A model generated the notes under the pieces. The model searched no databases and had not been told where the DNA came from. It saw only the letters and a program-made list of their open reading frames with translations. A DNA stretch of 64,000 bases from Alcaligenaceae bacterium (GTDB taxonomy: Bacteria > Pseudomonadota > Gammaproteobacteria > Burkholderiales > Burkholderiaceae_B). Where the stretch lies: NCBI GenBank assembly GCA_013416455.1, contig JACCES010000001.1, forward strand, positions 372,001 to 436,000. Direction: 5' to 3'. Below are positions 8,226-16,664 of the stretch, piece by piece (position 1 is the first letter of the stretch; every line of letters begins with the position of its first letter). A program made the position numbers and the translations under genes.

Positions 8226-9116
8226 ATGGCAAAGAAGCCACATCCGCCGCGCTCCCTCGACGAACTGGTGGCATTGCTGCGGCAGCGTTTCCCGGACATG
8301 AGCCCGCAGTTCCAGATCGGGGCGCGGCGCCTCATCGACTTTCCCGCCGACGTGCCGATACAGTCCATGCGGCGCATTGCCTCCAGCGCCGGCGTACAGC
8401 CGGCCACACTGGTCCGCCTGGCCCAGTCGCTGGGCTACGACGGCTGGGCGGCCATGCGCCAGGTGTTCGTGCACGGTCTGCACCAAGCGCCCCGCCGCTA
8501 TGCGGCCCAGGCGAAGGACCTCATCGAACGCCGCCACACGCGCAGCATGCTCGGCCGCCACATTGCCGCCCAGGCAGGCAACATGAACATGCTCGAAGAC
8601 CTGAACACCCAGGCGCTTCCCGAAGCCGCGCGGCTGCTGGCCCGCGCCAGGCATGTCCATGTCGCCGGCTTCCGCGCCTCGCACGCAGCGGCCCATACCC
8701 TGCACTACCTGTATCGCCTGTTCCGCAATCAGGTCAGTCTGATCCGCGGCGACGCCGGCCTGCTGGAAATGGAATTGCGCGCGCTCGCCCCCGCGGACGC
8801 CGTGGCCATCATCAGTTTCGCTCCCTATTCGCGGGAAGCCCTGCGGGTGGCCGACGCCGCCCATGCGCGCGGCTGCGGCATCGTCGCCATCTGCGACAGC
8901 GAGGTGGCGCCGGTCGCCCACCATGCGGCCGTCACCCTGCGGTTCCCCACGCACACGCCCAATTTCTTTCCTTCGTCCGCCGCCGCCCTCGTACTGATCG
9001 AAGCGCTGGCCGGCCAGTTGCTGGGCCGCTCCGGGCGACAGGCCATCGATGCATTGGGCCAGGCCGAGGAACAATTGCGCAGCACCGGCGCCTACCTCGG
9101 CGTGGAAGATGAATGA
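8226..9116 (+). CDS. MurR/RpiR-family transcriptional regulator
   Basis: A 296-residue regulator with an N-terminal helix-turn-helix of the RpiR type (SMRRIASSAGVQPATLVRLAQSLGYDGWAAMR, about 50-82, shown here by its landmarks) and a C-terminal sugar-isomerase (SIS) effector domain (about 125-265; VAGFRASHAAA, AIISFAPYSREAL, IVAICDSEVAPVAHHA). SIS domains usually bind phosphosugars, though relatives next to amino acid genes exist. The 104-base gap to the divergent aminotransferase is the likely control region. Confidence 0.88.
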   Translation: MAKKPHPPRSLDELVALLRQRFPDMSPQFQIGARRLIDFPADVPIQSMRRIASSAGVQPATLVRLAQSLGYDGWAAMRQVFVHGLHQAPRRYAAQAKDLIERRHTRSMLGRHIAAQAGNMNMLEDLNTQALPEAARLLARARHVHVAGFRASHAAAHTLHYLYRLFRNQVSLIRGDAGLLEMELRALAPADAVAIISFAPYSREALRVADAAHARGCGIVAICDSEVAPVAHHAAVTLRFPTHTPNFFPSSAAALVLIEALAGQLLGRSGRQAIDALGQAEEQLRSTGAYLGVEDE

Positions 9117-9140
9117 AGGCCGGGCCGCCGGCGCCCACGC

Positions 9141-10001
9141 TTACAGCAGGCCCCGTATGAAGTCCTTCAAGTGCATCACCAGGCCTTCCAGATCCCGGTG
9201 CAGGGTGGCGAAGCCATCGTTTTTCTCGAAGCTGCCCTCATCCATGTACAGCTTGCGATTGATCTCGATCTGCAGGCTGTGGCGGTGCTCGGCGGGCTTG
9301 CCGACCCGGGCGATGAGAGCCACGCCCTTGAAGGGATCATTGCGCGCCACGGTGTAGCCGCAGCCGGTCAGATAATCCTGGATGATGCCGGTCAAGGTCG
9401 GGTCGCAGGTCGTGCCGTCACGATCGCCCAGCACGAAATCCGCAAGCACCCGGCCCGACCCCTCCCCCGCGGACGCGTAGGTGTCCGACGGCATGGAATG
9501 CAGGTTCAAGTGCCAGACCACGCCGAAGTGCTCGACGGCCGCTTCGATCTGGCGCCACAGCACGGCATGGTACGGCTCGTAATAGGTCTTGATGCGGTTT
9601 TCCAGCTCGCCCACCCAGAGTTTGCGGTCATACATGGGATGGCCGTTCACGCTGTGCCAGAACAGGCCATAGCCCAGCCTGGATTTCTCGGTCGGATGCA
9701 CTTCGCTGGTCCAGGGCTCGGCCAGGATGTTGGGATCGATGTCGTCGAGTTCGCGGTTCACATCCACGTAGCTGCGCGGGAAGTCGGCGCACAGCAGCGT
9801 GCCGCCGTGGCGCGGAACCGAATCCCACAATGCGTCGATATGGGCGTCTTCGGCCCAGCGCAGCACGGAAGCCGGCAGCACGGTCTGGAAATCGGCGGGA
9901 TACGTGCTGCCGCTGTGCGGAGAATCGCATACCAGCGGTATGGCCTCGACGGTCGGCGTGAGCAGGCGATAGGGTTCAAAATCCGAATCCGCGAATTTCA
10001 T
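9141..10001 (-). CDS. N-formylglutamate amidohydrolase family protein
   Basis: A 286-residue zinc-type amidohydrolase of the HutG/FGase family, which cleaves N-formylglutamate in the last step of one histidine degradation route. Family landmarks are CDSPHSGSTYP, the acidic AEDAHIDALW, FPRSYVDVNRELDDID, LNLHSMPSDT and the C-terminal HSLQIEINRKLYMDE. The ATG at 10001 has GGAGATCGC directly upstream; a longer frame to 10133 has no family character. No other hut genes are in view, so the true substrate may be another N-acyl amino acid. Confidence 0.87.
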   Translation of the reverse strand: MKFADSDFEPYRLLTPTVEAIPLVCDSPHSGSTYPADFQTVLPASVLRWAEDAHIDALWDSVPRHGGTLLCADFPRSYVDVNRELDDIDPNILAEPWTSEVHPTEKSRLGYGLFWHSVNGHPMYDRKLWVGELENRIKTYYEPYHAVLWRQIEAAVEHFGVVWHLNLHSMPSDTYASAGEGSGRVLADFVLGDRDGTTCDPTLTGIIQDYLTGCGYTVARNDPFKGVALIARVGKPAEHRHSLQIEINRKLYMDEGSFEKNDGFATLHRDLEGLVMHLKDFIRGLL

Positions 10002-10197
10002 GCGATCTCCTGTCGTTCTGGTTTTATGTTTCGCAAGGCCGGCCCGGGCGGCCGTTTTCCACGCGATTATGGCTGATGATTCATCGCCCGTGACTGATCC
10101 CTGCGATGGAAAATCGTAACCTGCCAGATACAAAAGGACTGCGCGGCGCGCCGCATTCGTTCCCGGAGCCGGGGCGCCCGCTTGCCGCCCGGAGTGC

Positions 10198-11133
10198 TCA
10201 GAGCTTCCCCGGAACGAAAGAAATGCCGGGATGCAAAGACCGCCTGACCCGCTGCTGGATGAGAAGCGATATTTCCGATGCCGCCGCGGAAAGCAGGCGG
10301 TCCCTGCGGCGGCAGAGGGCGATCCTGCGCAAGGGAACCGGATTGCTCAATCGGCAGGTGGCCAATCCATCGAGATTCATTTCCAGCAACGCCGTAAGCG
10401 GCATGACGGCCACGCCCAGACCCGCCCTGACCATGCTGAGCGCCGTCTGCAGGCTTGCGACTTCATACGCCGGCTCGTCGGACAGGCCGTTTTCCAGCAG
10501 CGCCTCGGCAATCGTCCGGCGTGTGCTGGAATGATGCGTCATCAGGATGAGCGGCACCCGCCCTATTCTCTTCCATGTCTGGCGCGCTTTACCCGACAAC
10601 GGATGGCCGGCGGGCATGACCGCCACCAGCTCTTCGGCGAAAAGCGTCTCGAACGACAGATCCTGCGAGGCCGGCACGTGGGCGCATACGGAAAACTCGA
10701 CCTTGCTCTGCAACACCATGTCGAGCAGATCGGCATTCTGCGCTTCACGCATGCTCACGGTCACCTGGGGATACTGCCGCTGGAGGTCGCCCATGGCCGG
10801 AACCACGTATCCGCTGGCCAATGAGGGCAGAGCCCCCACCGACGCGTGCCCCTTTTCCAGGCGGCTGATGGCCTGGGCGTCCAGGCAGGCTTCCTCGATG
10901 GCCATGAGCCCGCTTCGCATCTTGAACATCAATGAATGCCCGGCGTGGGTCAGCACGACCTTGCGCGTCGTCCGGTCGAACAAACGCACATCCAATGCCG
11001 TTTCCATTTCGCGGATCAATTGCGAAAACGCCGATTGCGTCACATGGAGCTTCTGGGCCGCGCGTGAAAAGGACAAGGAATCGGCCGCGGCCAGAAAGCC
11101 CTCGACCTGACGCAAGGTTACGCGCATCCGCAT
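10198..11133 (-). CDS. LysR-family transcriptional regulator
   Basis: A 311-residue LysR-type regulator: N-terminal winged helix (LRQVEGFLAAADSLSFSRAA, VTQSAFSQLIREMETAL, LFDRTTRKVVLTHAG) followed by a two-lobed effector-binding domain. It is divergent from the Bug receptor operon at 11252 and probably senses its carboxylate substrate. Starts at 11133 and 11127 (M-R-M) are both possible; the 11133 codon lies at one arm of a 7-base inverted repeat that may be its own operator. Confidence 0.92.
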   Translation of the reverse strand: MRMRVTLRQVEGFLAAADSLSFSRAAQKLHVTQSAFSQLIREMETALDVRLFDRTTRKVVLTHAGHSLMFKMRSGLMAIEEACLDAQAISRLEKGHASVGALPSLASGYVVPAMGDLQRQYPQVTVSMREAQNADLLDMVLQSKVEFSVCAHVPASQDLSFETLFAEELVAVMPAGHPLSGKARQTWKRIGRVPLILMTHHSSTRRTIAEALLENGLSDEPAYEVASLQTALSMVRAGLGVAVMPLTALLEMNLDGLATCRLSNPVPLRRIALCRRRDRLLSAAASEISLLIQQRVRRSLHPGISFVPGKL

Positions 11134-11164
11134 TCTTTAGCTCATCTACATAATGAATAAAGAA
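11133..11164. promoter_or_regulatory. Candidate LysR-type operator between the divergent genes
   Basis: The arms TTCTTTA (11133-11139) and TAAAGAA (11158-11164) form a perfect inverted repeat with an 18-base spacer in an AT-rich patch between the LysR gene and the operon it probably controls. The distance is longer than a textbook T-N11-A box, so the call is tentative. Confidence 0.4.
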
Positions 11165-11251
11165 ATGTCGATTGTACTCATGAATACCCGAATCTATATT
11201 CACGTAGCCCTCCCGGGCTTACGCCATATCAAAACAATATGGAGACAACAC

Positions 11252-12232
11252 ATGAAACACATCCGAAAACGCGCCGCACTAATGGCCGTCCTCTCCGCCG
11301 TGCTGCTTGCGCCGCCGACGGCCGCCCTCGCCGAATGGAAACCTGAACGCCCGATCAGGCTCATTGTCCCGTTTGCGCCCGGCGCGGCCACCGACATCAG
11401 CGCGCGCACGATATCCGAACATGTCGCCGCCACGCTGGGACAGCCCGTGGTAATCGAGAATCAGGGCTCGGCCAGCGGCATGGTGGGCACCGAGGCGGGC
11501 GCTCGCGCCGCGCCCGATGGCTACACCTGGACACTTGCCCACGATCCTCCCTTTACCATCCTTCCGCATGTGCGCGAACTCAGATACGACCCCCTCAACG
11601 ATTTCGAGCCCGTGAGCATGATCGCCACCATTCCCATGGTGCTGGTGGTGCGGCCCGGCCTGCCTGTCGACAGCATTCAGGAACTGATCGACGCGGCCCG
11701 CGCCAACCCCGGCAAGATGACGATCGCTTCATCCGGAACAGGCGCCACTTCCCACCTGGCGTCCGAGCTGTTCAAGTATGAAACCAAGGTGGATATCCTG
11801 CATGTGCCGTATAAAGGCCAGGCCCAGGCCGTATCGGACGTACTGGGCGGACAGGTGGACATGGTCTTCAGCTCCTTCGGCCCGGTCGTGCAGCATATTC
11901 ATGGCGGCAGACTGAAGGCTCTCGGCGTTTCCGTCGAAAAACGCTATGCAAGCATGCCGGATGTGCCCACGATCGCGGAAGCCGGCGTGCCCGGTTTCGA
12001 ATTCAGTGTCTGGACGGGCATTGCCGTACCGGCCGGCACGCCCCGCGACATTCGCGAGCGGATCCACGAAGCGGTGACAAAAGCGCTGGCCGCCCCCGAT
12101 GTGCGCGAACGCTTCGACACGCTGGGCTTCGTCCCGGGCGACGGCGATGCCGGGGCGCTGCGCAAAAAGATACATGGCGATTACGCCAAATGGAAACACG
12201 TCATTCACACCGCGGGCATCCCGATGCAATGA
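11252..12232 (+). CDS. Bug/TctC-family periplasmic substrate-binding receptor (first copy)
   Basis: A 326-residue tripartite-tricarboxylate-type receptor. It has a signal peptide (MKHIRKRAALMAV..., cleavage near ALAEW), then the family start PERPIRLIVPFAPGAATDI, VENQGSASGMVGTEAGA, APDGYTW, SGTGATSHLASELFK and VLGGQVDMVFSS. Bug receptors are strongly expanded in Bordetella-like bacteria and bind carboxylates. The ATG at 11252 follows GGAGACA. No TctA/TctB membrane genes are adjacent, which is common for orphan Bug proteins. Confidence 0.92.
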   Translation: MKHIRKRAALMAVLSAVLLAPPTAALAEWKPERPIRLIVPFAPGAATDISARTISEHVAATLGQPVVIENQGSASGMVGTEAGARAAPDGYTWTLAHDPPFTILPHVRELRYDPLNDFEPVSMIATIPMVLVVRPGLPVDSIQELIDAARANPGKMTIASSGTGATSHLASELFKYETKVDILHVPYKGQAQAVSDVLGGQVDMVFSSFGPVVQHIHGGRLKALGVSVEKRYASMPDVPTIAEAGVPGFEFSVWTGIAVPAGTPRDIRERIHEAVTKALAAPDVRERFDTLGFVPGDGDAGALRKKIHGDYAKWKHVIHTAGIPMQ

Positions 12233-12242
12233 GACCCACACA

Positions 12243-12692
12243 ATGAAGCAACTGACATTCAACCAGATCGACCTGGAAACGGAATTCGTGAGCTATGGCC
12301 GCACCGTTACCGAAACCGACATCGTCCAGTTCACCAATCTCGCGGGCCTGAAGTTGCCGATCTTCATCGACGCGGAACACTGCCGCCGGCACAGCCCGTT
12401 CGGCGAGCGCATCGCCCCGGGCCTGCTGATACAGGCGTTCGCGGCCGGGATGATAGAAGAGCTCATGGGCCCTCACACCATCGCCGCGCTGGGCTTCGGC
12501 AAATCCGTCTTTTCAGGGCCGACACGCATAGGAGACACTTTGTATACACATTCACGCGTCGCTTCCAAGCGCCTGACCGCAACCCCGGGACGCGGCATCA
12601 TCGACATAGCCATCCGTGTGCTCAACCAGCGCCAGGAAACCGTCATGCAGACATCCTACACACTCATGATGCATGCGGACGCGCAGTCATGA
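12243..12692 (+). CDS. MaoC-fold (hotdog) protein with altered active site
   Basis: A 149-residue single hotdog-domain protein related to MaoC-type (R)-enoyl-CoA hydratases: TETDIVQFTNLAG, FGERIAPGLLIQAFAAG and IGDTLYTHSRV are typical. The hydratase signature GDxNPxH is degraded to GLKLPIF, so the catalytic Asp and His are both lost. It may be a non-hydratase hotdog enzyme, a thioesterase-like protein or a binding partner. It sits 10 bases behind the first Bug gene, in an operon with a CoA-transferase, so an acyl-CoA role is likely. Confidence 0.82.
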   Translation: MKQLTFNQIDLETEFVSYGRTVTETDIVQFTNLAGLKLPIFIDAEHCRRHSPFGERIAPGLLIQAFAAGMIEELMGPHTIAALGFGKSVFSGPTRIGDTLYTHSRVASKRLTATPGRGIIDIAIRVLNQRQETVMQTSYTLMMHADAQS

Positions 12693-12713
12693 GCGACACT
12701 CAGGAGACAAGAC

Positions 12714-13685
12714 ATGATCCATAGACGGACCTTTCTCACCATTGCGGCGGCTCTGGCCGCGTCATCCATGGCCGGCCCGCTGCGGGCACAGAGCTGGCCG
12801 GCCCGGCCCATACGCCTGGTGATCCCCTTCGGGGCGGGCGCCGCCAGCGACATGGTGGCCAGACGCCTGGGCGACCGCCTGCAGGCATCGCTGGGGCAGC
12901 CCGTGATTGTGGAAAACAAGGCGGGAGCCTCCGGGCAGATTGCGGCGGAAATGGTGGCCAAAGCCCCCCCTGACGGCTATACGCTTTTTCTCACTTCCAA
13001 TACCACGCACTCCGCAAACCCTTTTCTGTTCAAGACACTCAACTACGACCCGGTGAAGGATTTCACTCCCATTGCCCGAGTCTGCGACTTTCCTTTCGTG
13101 CTGGTGGTTCAATCCGCTCTGCCCATACACAGCGTCCAGGAACTGGTGTCCTATGCCCATCGAACCGAAGGCACCAATTACGGTTATGGCAACAGTACGG
13201 GCCAGATAGCGGGCGCCGCGTTCAGCCGGCTGACCCGGATGAACTCCCTCGCGGTGCCCTACAAAAGCGTACCGCAGGTCGTGGTCGACCTGCTGGGCGG
13301 CAGGGTGCAGTTTGCCTTCGTCGATATCGCCAATGCCCTCCCCCATATCCAGGCCGGCACGCTCCGGGCGCTTGCCGTCTCCAGTGCGAAACGCAGCGCC
13401 TTGATGCCCGACCTGCCCACCATCACCGAACAGACCGGCCTGCCGGATTTCGACCTGACCGCCTGGGGCGCGGTCTTCGGTCCGGCCGATTTGCCCGCCC
13501 CGATCGTCGCGCGTCTGAACACCGAGCTGACCCAGATCACCACCGACCCGGTTTTCCGGGAACAATTGCGGCAGGCGGGCGTGGAGGCGCAGTCCAGCAC
13601 GGCCGAGGAACTGCGTGTTTTCGTCGAGCGACAACTCACTGTCTGGGGAATGAAGGTCAAAGATGCCGATATCCAACCCGCATGA
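12714..13685 (+). CDS. Bug/TctC-family periplasmic substrate-binding receptor (second copy)
   Basis: A 323-residue Bug receptor with an export signal (MIHRRTFLTIAAAL..., cleavage near LRAQSW), then PARPIRLVIPFGAGAASDMVA, VENKAGASGQIAAEM, APPDGYTL, YGYGNSTGQIAGAAF and LLGGRVQFAFVD. It differs clearly from the first copy in the same operon, so the two may bind different related acids. Its 3' end overlaps the CoA-transferase start by 23 bases. Confidence 0.92.
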   Translation: MIHRRTFLTIAAALAASSMAGPLRAQSWPARPIRLVIPFGAGAASDMVARRLGDRLQASLGQPVIVENKAGASGQIAAEMVAKAPPDGYTLFLTSNTTHSANPFLFKTLNYDPVKDFTPIARVCDFPFVLVVQSALPIHSVQELVSYAHRTEGTNYGYGNSTGQIAGAAFSRLTRMNSLAVPYKSVPQVVVDLLGGRVQFAFVDIANALPHIQAGTLRALAVSSAKRSALMPDLPTITEQTGLPDFDLTAWGAVFGPADLPAPIVARLNTELTQITTDPVFREQLRQAGVEAQSSTAEELRVFVERQLTVWGMKVKDADIQPA

Positions 13686-14910
13686 TCACAGTATCGGCAA
13701 CGGCCCGTTGGCCGGCTGCCGGCTGATCGACTTCAGTCAGGGAGTCGCGGGCCCTTCCTGCGCCATGCTGCTGGCCGATCTGGGGGCCGACGTCATCAAG
13801 ATAGAGCCGCCCGAAGGGGATTGGGCGCGCGGCGTCGGCCATCAGGTCGCGCCCGGGGAAAGCAGCGCGCATCTCAGCCTGAACCGCAACAAGCGCAGCC
13901 TCTGCCTGGACCTCAAGCACCCCGAAGGGGGCAAGCTGGCCGTACGGCTCGCGCAAGGCTGCGATATCGTGGTGCAGAACCTGCGGCCCGGCGTCCTGGA
14001 AAAATTCGGACTGGGCTACGACGCCCTGGCCGCCGCCAACCCCCGGCTCATCTATGCCAGCATCTACGGCTTCGGCGACGCCGGGCCGTTGGCGGGCGCG
14101 GCAGCCACCGACAGCACGATGCAGGCCTTCGGCGGGCTGATGAGCATCAACGGCGACAGCGACGGCCCGCCGCTGCGCATGGGAAACATGGTCTCCGACA
14201 TGCTGGCCGGCAGCTATCTGAGCCAGGGCGTGCTGGCGGCCATGCTGTCGCGGCACCACACGGGACGTGGGCAGCGCGTGGACGTCAGCCTGCTCGACGC
14301 TCTGATGGCCTTCCAGGCTCCGCCCATCATGGAATACGTCCTTACGGGCCAGGTGCCCCGGCGCAGCGGAAGGCAGCACCCGATGATCGTTCCGTCGGGC
14401 ACCTATGCGGTCCGGGACGGTTTCATCACGCTGGTGGCGACGCAGCCGCTATGGCCCCGGCTCTGTGCGGCCATGGGGCGGCCCGGGCTCGCGGACGATG
14501 TCCGGTTCGCGAATGCGGAAGCTCGTCTGAGCAACCGGGAGCCACTGCAGGAAATCATCGTTCCATTCTTTGCGCGCCTCAGCCAGGCTGAAGTCGCGCG
14601 GCTGGCGCGGGAACATGATCTGGTCATTTCGCCCATCAATGACTATGCGGCGCTGCTCGGCCACGAGCAGGTGGCCGCCAACGGGTTGATGCGCCATTGG
14701 GAACACCCGGCGGCGGGTTGCGTGACGGATGTGCGCAACCCCGTGCGCTACAGCGGCATCGAGGCTTCATGGGCGGCGCCCCCCTTGCTCGGCGAACACA
14801 CCCGGCAAATCCTTGCCACGGAACTCGGGCTGTCCGACGCGGAAATCGACGGTCTGGCCGCCAGCGGCGCCATCGTCGAAAGTGGCGCGGCGGCACCGCC
14901 GGCGCCCTGA
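13663..14910 (+). CDS. Family III CoA-transferase (CaiB/BaiF)
   Basis: A 415-residue CaiB/BaiF-type CoA-transferase that activates a carboxylic acid by moving CoA from a donor such as succinyl-CoA. The fold start LAGCRLIDFSQGVAGPSCAMLLADLGADVIK is shown by short landmarks: FSQGVAGP, LADLGADVIKIE, SLCLDLKHPEGG, VVQNLRPGVLEKFGL and YGFGDAGPLAG. The catalytic Asp position expected after the NRNKRS region is consistent with D in CLDLKHPEG or the following VQN region. Together with the MaoC-fold protein and two receptors it forms an uptake-and-activation module for an unknown acid. Confidence 0.9.
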   Translation: MPISNPHDHSIGNGPLAGCRLIDFSQGVAGPSCAMLLADLGADVIKIEPPEGDWARGVGHQVAPGESSAHLSLNRNKRSLCLDLKHPEGGKLAVRLAQGCDIVVQNLRPGVLEKFGLGYDALAAANPRLIYASIYGFGDAGPLAGAAATDSTMQAFGGLMSINGDSDGPPLRMGNMVSDMLAGSYLSQGVLAAMLSRHHTGRGQRVDVSLLDALMAFQAPPIMEYVLTGQVPRRSGRQHPMIVPSGTYAVRDGFITLVATQPLWPRLCAAMGRPGLADDVRFANAEARLSNREPLQEIIVPFFARLSQAEVARLAREHDLVISPINDYAALLGHEQVAANGLMRHWEHPAAGCVTDVRNPVRYSGIEASWAAPPLLGEHTRQILATELGLSDAEIDGLAASGAIVESGAAAPPAP

Positions 14911-14942
14911 CCGCGCCCCGGCCGGCGCCCCGCCATGCAAAA

Positions 14943-14978
14943 CACCCCGAAGGCCGGATACCTCCGGCTTTCGGGGTG
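14943..14978. terminator. Strong bidirectional terminator hairpin
   Basis: A 16-base-pair stem (CACCCCGAAGGCCGGA against TCCGGCTTTCGGGGTG, one G-T pair) with the loop TACC. It lies between the convergent CoA-transferase and cytochrome c genes and would stop transcription from both sides. Confidence 0.85.
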
Positions 14979-15014
14979 GCGAAGCCAGAGCCCGGCAGCC
15001 GGGCCCCGAACCGC

Positions 15015-15344
15015 TTACTTCGACTTCAGGATCATATATTCGACAGCCGCCTGCAGGGTGGCATCGTCGGCCTGGGTGGCGCCGCGCGGCGGCATGGCGC
15101 CCTTGCCGTTGATGGTGACTTGCATCAGCGCATCCATGCCTTTTGCCGTCAGGGCGGACCATCTGGCCTTGTCGCCCACTTTCGGCGCATTGGCCACACC
15201 GGCCATATGACAGGCCAGGCATGCGGTGTTGTACAGCTTTTCTCCGGCAGGGTTGATGGTTTCACCGGCCGCCGATGCCAGGGCAGGAACCATCCCTGCC
15301 ACAAGGATGGCGACCGATGCGAACTTGGCTGAACGCTTGAACAT
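15015..15344 (-). CDS. Class I c-type cytochrome (c5-like), probable electron donor to NirK
   Basis: A 109-residue exported mono-haem cytochrome. A signal peptide (cleavage near ASAAGE) precedes the haem site CLACH; the axial Met is in GKGAMPPRG. The ending LQAAVEYMILKSK is typical of cytochrome c5 relatives. The ATG at 15344 has AAGGAGAAA upstream. It is 47 bases behind nirK on the same strand, so it probably delivers electrons to that periplasmic reductase. Confidence 0.92.
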   Translation of the reverse strand: MFKRSAKFASVAILVAGMVPALASAAGETINPAGEKLYNTACLACHMAGVANAPKVGDKARWSALTAKGMDALMQVTINGKGAMPPRGATQADDATLQAAVEYMILKSK

Positions 15345-15391
15345 GTATGGTTTCTCCTTGTATTCGTTCACATCGGATCGCGTTTACCTGC

Positions 15392-16480
15392 TTACTTGCC
15401 TTCAGGGATGGGATGCGGCGCCTTGACCTGAGTCATCAGGTCGTGGTCCCATTCACCCTCCACCACGAAGTGGCCCGAAGCGCCCAGCTCGAAAGCCTCG
15501 ATGAGGTTGTGGTTGACGTAGGCATATACACCGGGCTGCTTGAAGGTGTAGAGTGCCGCGCCTGCCGTACCCCCCGGGATGAACCAGGTTTCCATGTCGC
15601 GCAGCGGCGGGTTGTTGAACTTGCCGTGTTCCCAGACCCAGTCGCCGTGCCCGCCGATCAGATGGGGACGCGTGTCGCGGTTGGCCTGCGAGTGGATGAT
15701 GAGCACGGTTTCGCCCACGTTGGCCTTGAGCGCGCCTTCGCCCGTCAATGCACCGACCTTGCCGTTGAAGACGATGTGGGTGGGCGTCAGCGTGCGCATG
15801 GCTTTCACTGTTTCGCCGTAGCTTTCGGCCAGTGTGGCAAAGTCTTTGTAGTTCCCCTCTTCATCCTTGGGGATGTAGAGATCGAATTCGCCCACCGTGT
15901 AGGCACGGTCGTAGCTCAGCGATTTGCCTTCGACGTCCTTCAGGCCGTCACGCGGCAGCACCATGATGGTGCCGCTCATGCCGGTCACCACATGCCAGGG
16001 CACCATGCCTTCCGGCGCGCAGTGGTAGATGAAGGTGCCGGCGCGGTCGGCCTTGAAGCGCAGCGTGGCCTGCTCGCCCGGGTTCACGTCGGTCAGCTTT
16101 GCGCCGCCCAGCGCGCCGGTGGCCGAGTGGAAGTCCACGTTGTGCGGCATCATGTTGGATTTGGGATTGACCAGGGTGACTTCAACGTAGTCGCCCTCAT
16201 GCACCACCAGCGTGGGGCCGGGCATGGAGCCGTTGAAGGTCATGGCCTGCAGCGTCGTGCCCTTGTCGTCGATGACCATCTTCTTTTCTTCGATGACCAG
16301 TTCGAATTCGACCACGCGCGGTTCGGCGGACACTTTCTGTTCGTGGGCGTGCACCATCGGGGGTGCCACGAGATCGACCTTCACGCGTTCCAGGGAATCG
16401 ACCGAGGAGGCGAAGGCGGAGGTTCCGCCCATTACAGCGGCGAGAACGGCGGCGAGTACGGTTGGACGGAAGGCTTGCAT
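15392..16480 (-). CDS. nirK: Copper-containing nitrite reductase NirK
   Basis: NirK reduces nitrite to nitric oxide in the periplasm. The 362-residue protein has a signal peptide (about 1-25, ASS) and two cupredoxin domains with every expected ligand: type 1 copper H113, C154, H163 and M168; type 2 copper H118, H153 and H324; plus the catalytic Asp116 and the proton-relay His278 (GGHGDW). The length is normal for the class. It leads a two-gene unit with the cytochrome c; nirV and a Crp/Fnr regulator lie about 3-4 kb away. Confidence 0.97.
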   Translation of the reverse strand: MQAFRPTVLAAVLAAVMGGTSAFASSVDSLERVKVDLVAPPMVHAHEQKVSAEPRVVEFELVIEEKKMVIDDKGTTLQAMTFNGSMPGPTLVVHEGDYVEVTLVNPKSNMMPHNVDFHSATGALGGAKLTDVNPGEQATLRFKADRAGTFIYHCAPEGMVPWHVVTGMSGTIMVLPRDGLKDVEGKSLSYDRAYTVGEFDLYIPKDEEGNYKDFATLAESYGETVKAMRTLTPTHIVFNGKVGALTGEGALKANVGETVLIIHSQANRDTRPHLIGGHGDWVWEHGKFNNPPLRDMETWFIPGGTAGAALYTFKQPGVYAYVNHNLIEAFELGASGHFVVEGEWDHDLMTQVKAPHPIPEGK

Positions 16481-16551
16481 GACTGCTCCTTGTGGTTGGA
16501 TGTGACGTTTTGTCTACGGCTCTATTTCACCCCAGGTAGCAAATTGCTTCT

Positions 16552-16565
16552 TTGTGCCACAACAA
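16552..16565 (-). promoter_or_regulatory. Candidate Fnr/Dnr-family site upstream of nirK
   Basis: TTG-N8-CAA spacing (TTGTGCCACAACAA) is centred about 78 bases upstream of the nirK ATG, a position compatible with activation from -41.5. The half-sites are not a good match to the FNR core TTGAT, so this is only a candidate for the Crp/Fnr regulator at 19083. Confidence 0.3.
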
Positions 16566-16664
16566 ACTCGGAGCATGATTTCCAGGGTTAACCCGAGGGG
16601 AGCCGTGCCGCCAGGCATGCCCGAGCGGATCCGGCCCCGGCACGGTATGATGGAACAAGACACC

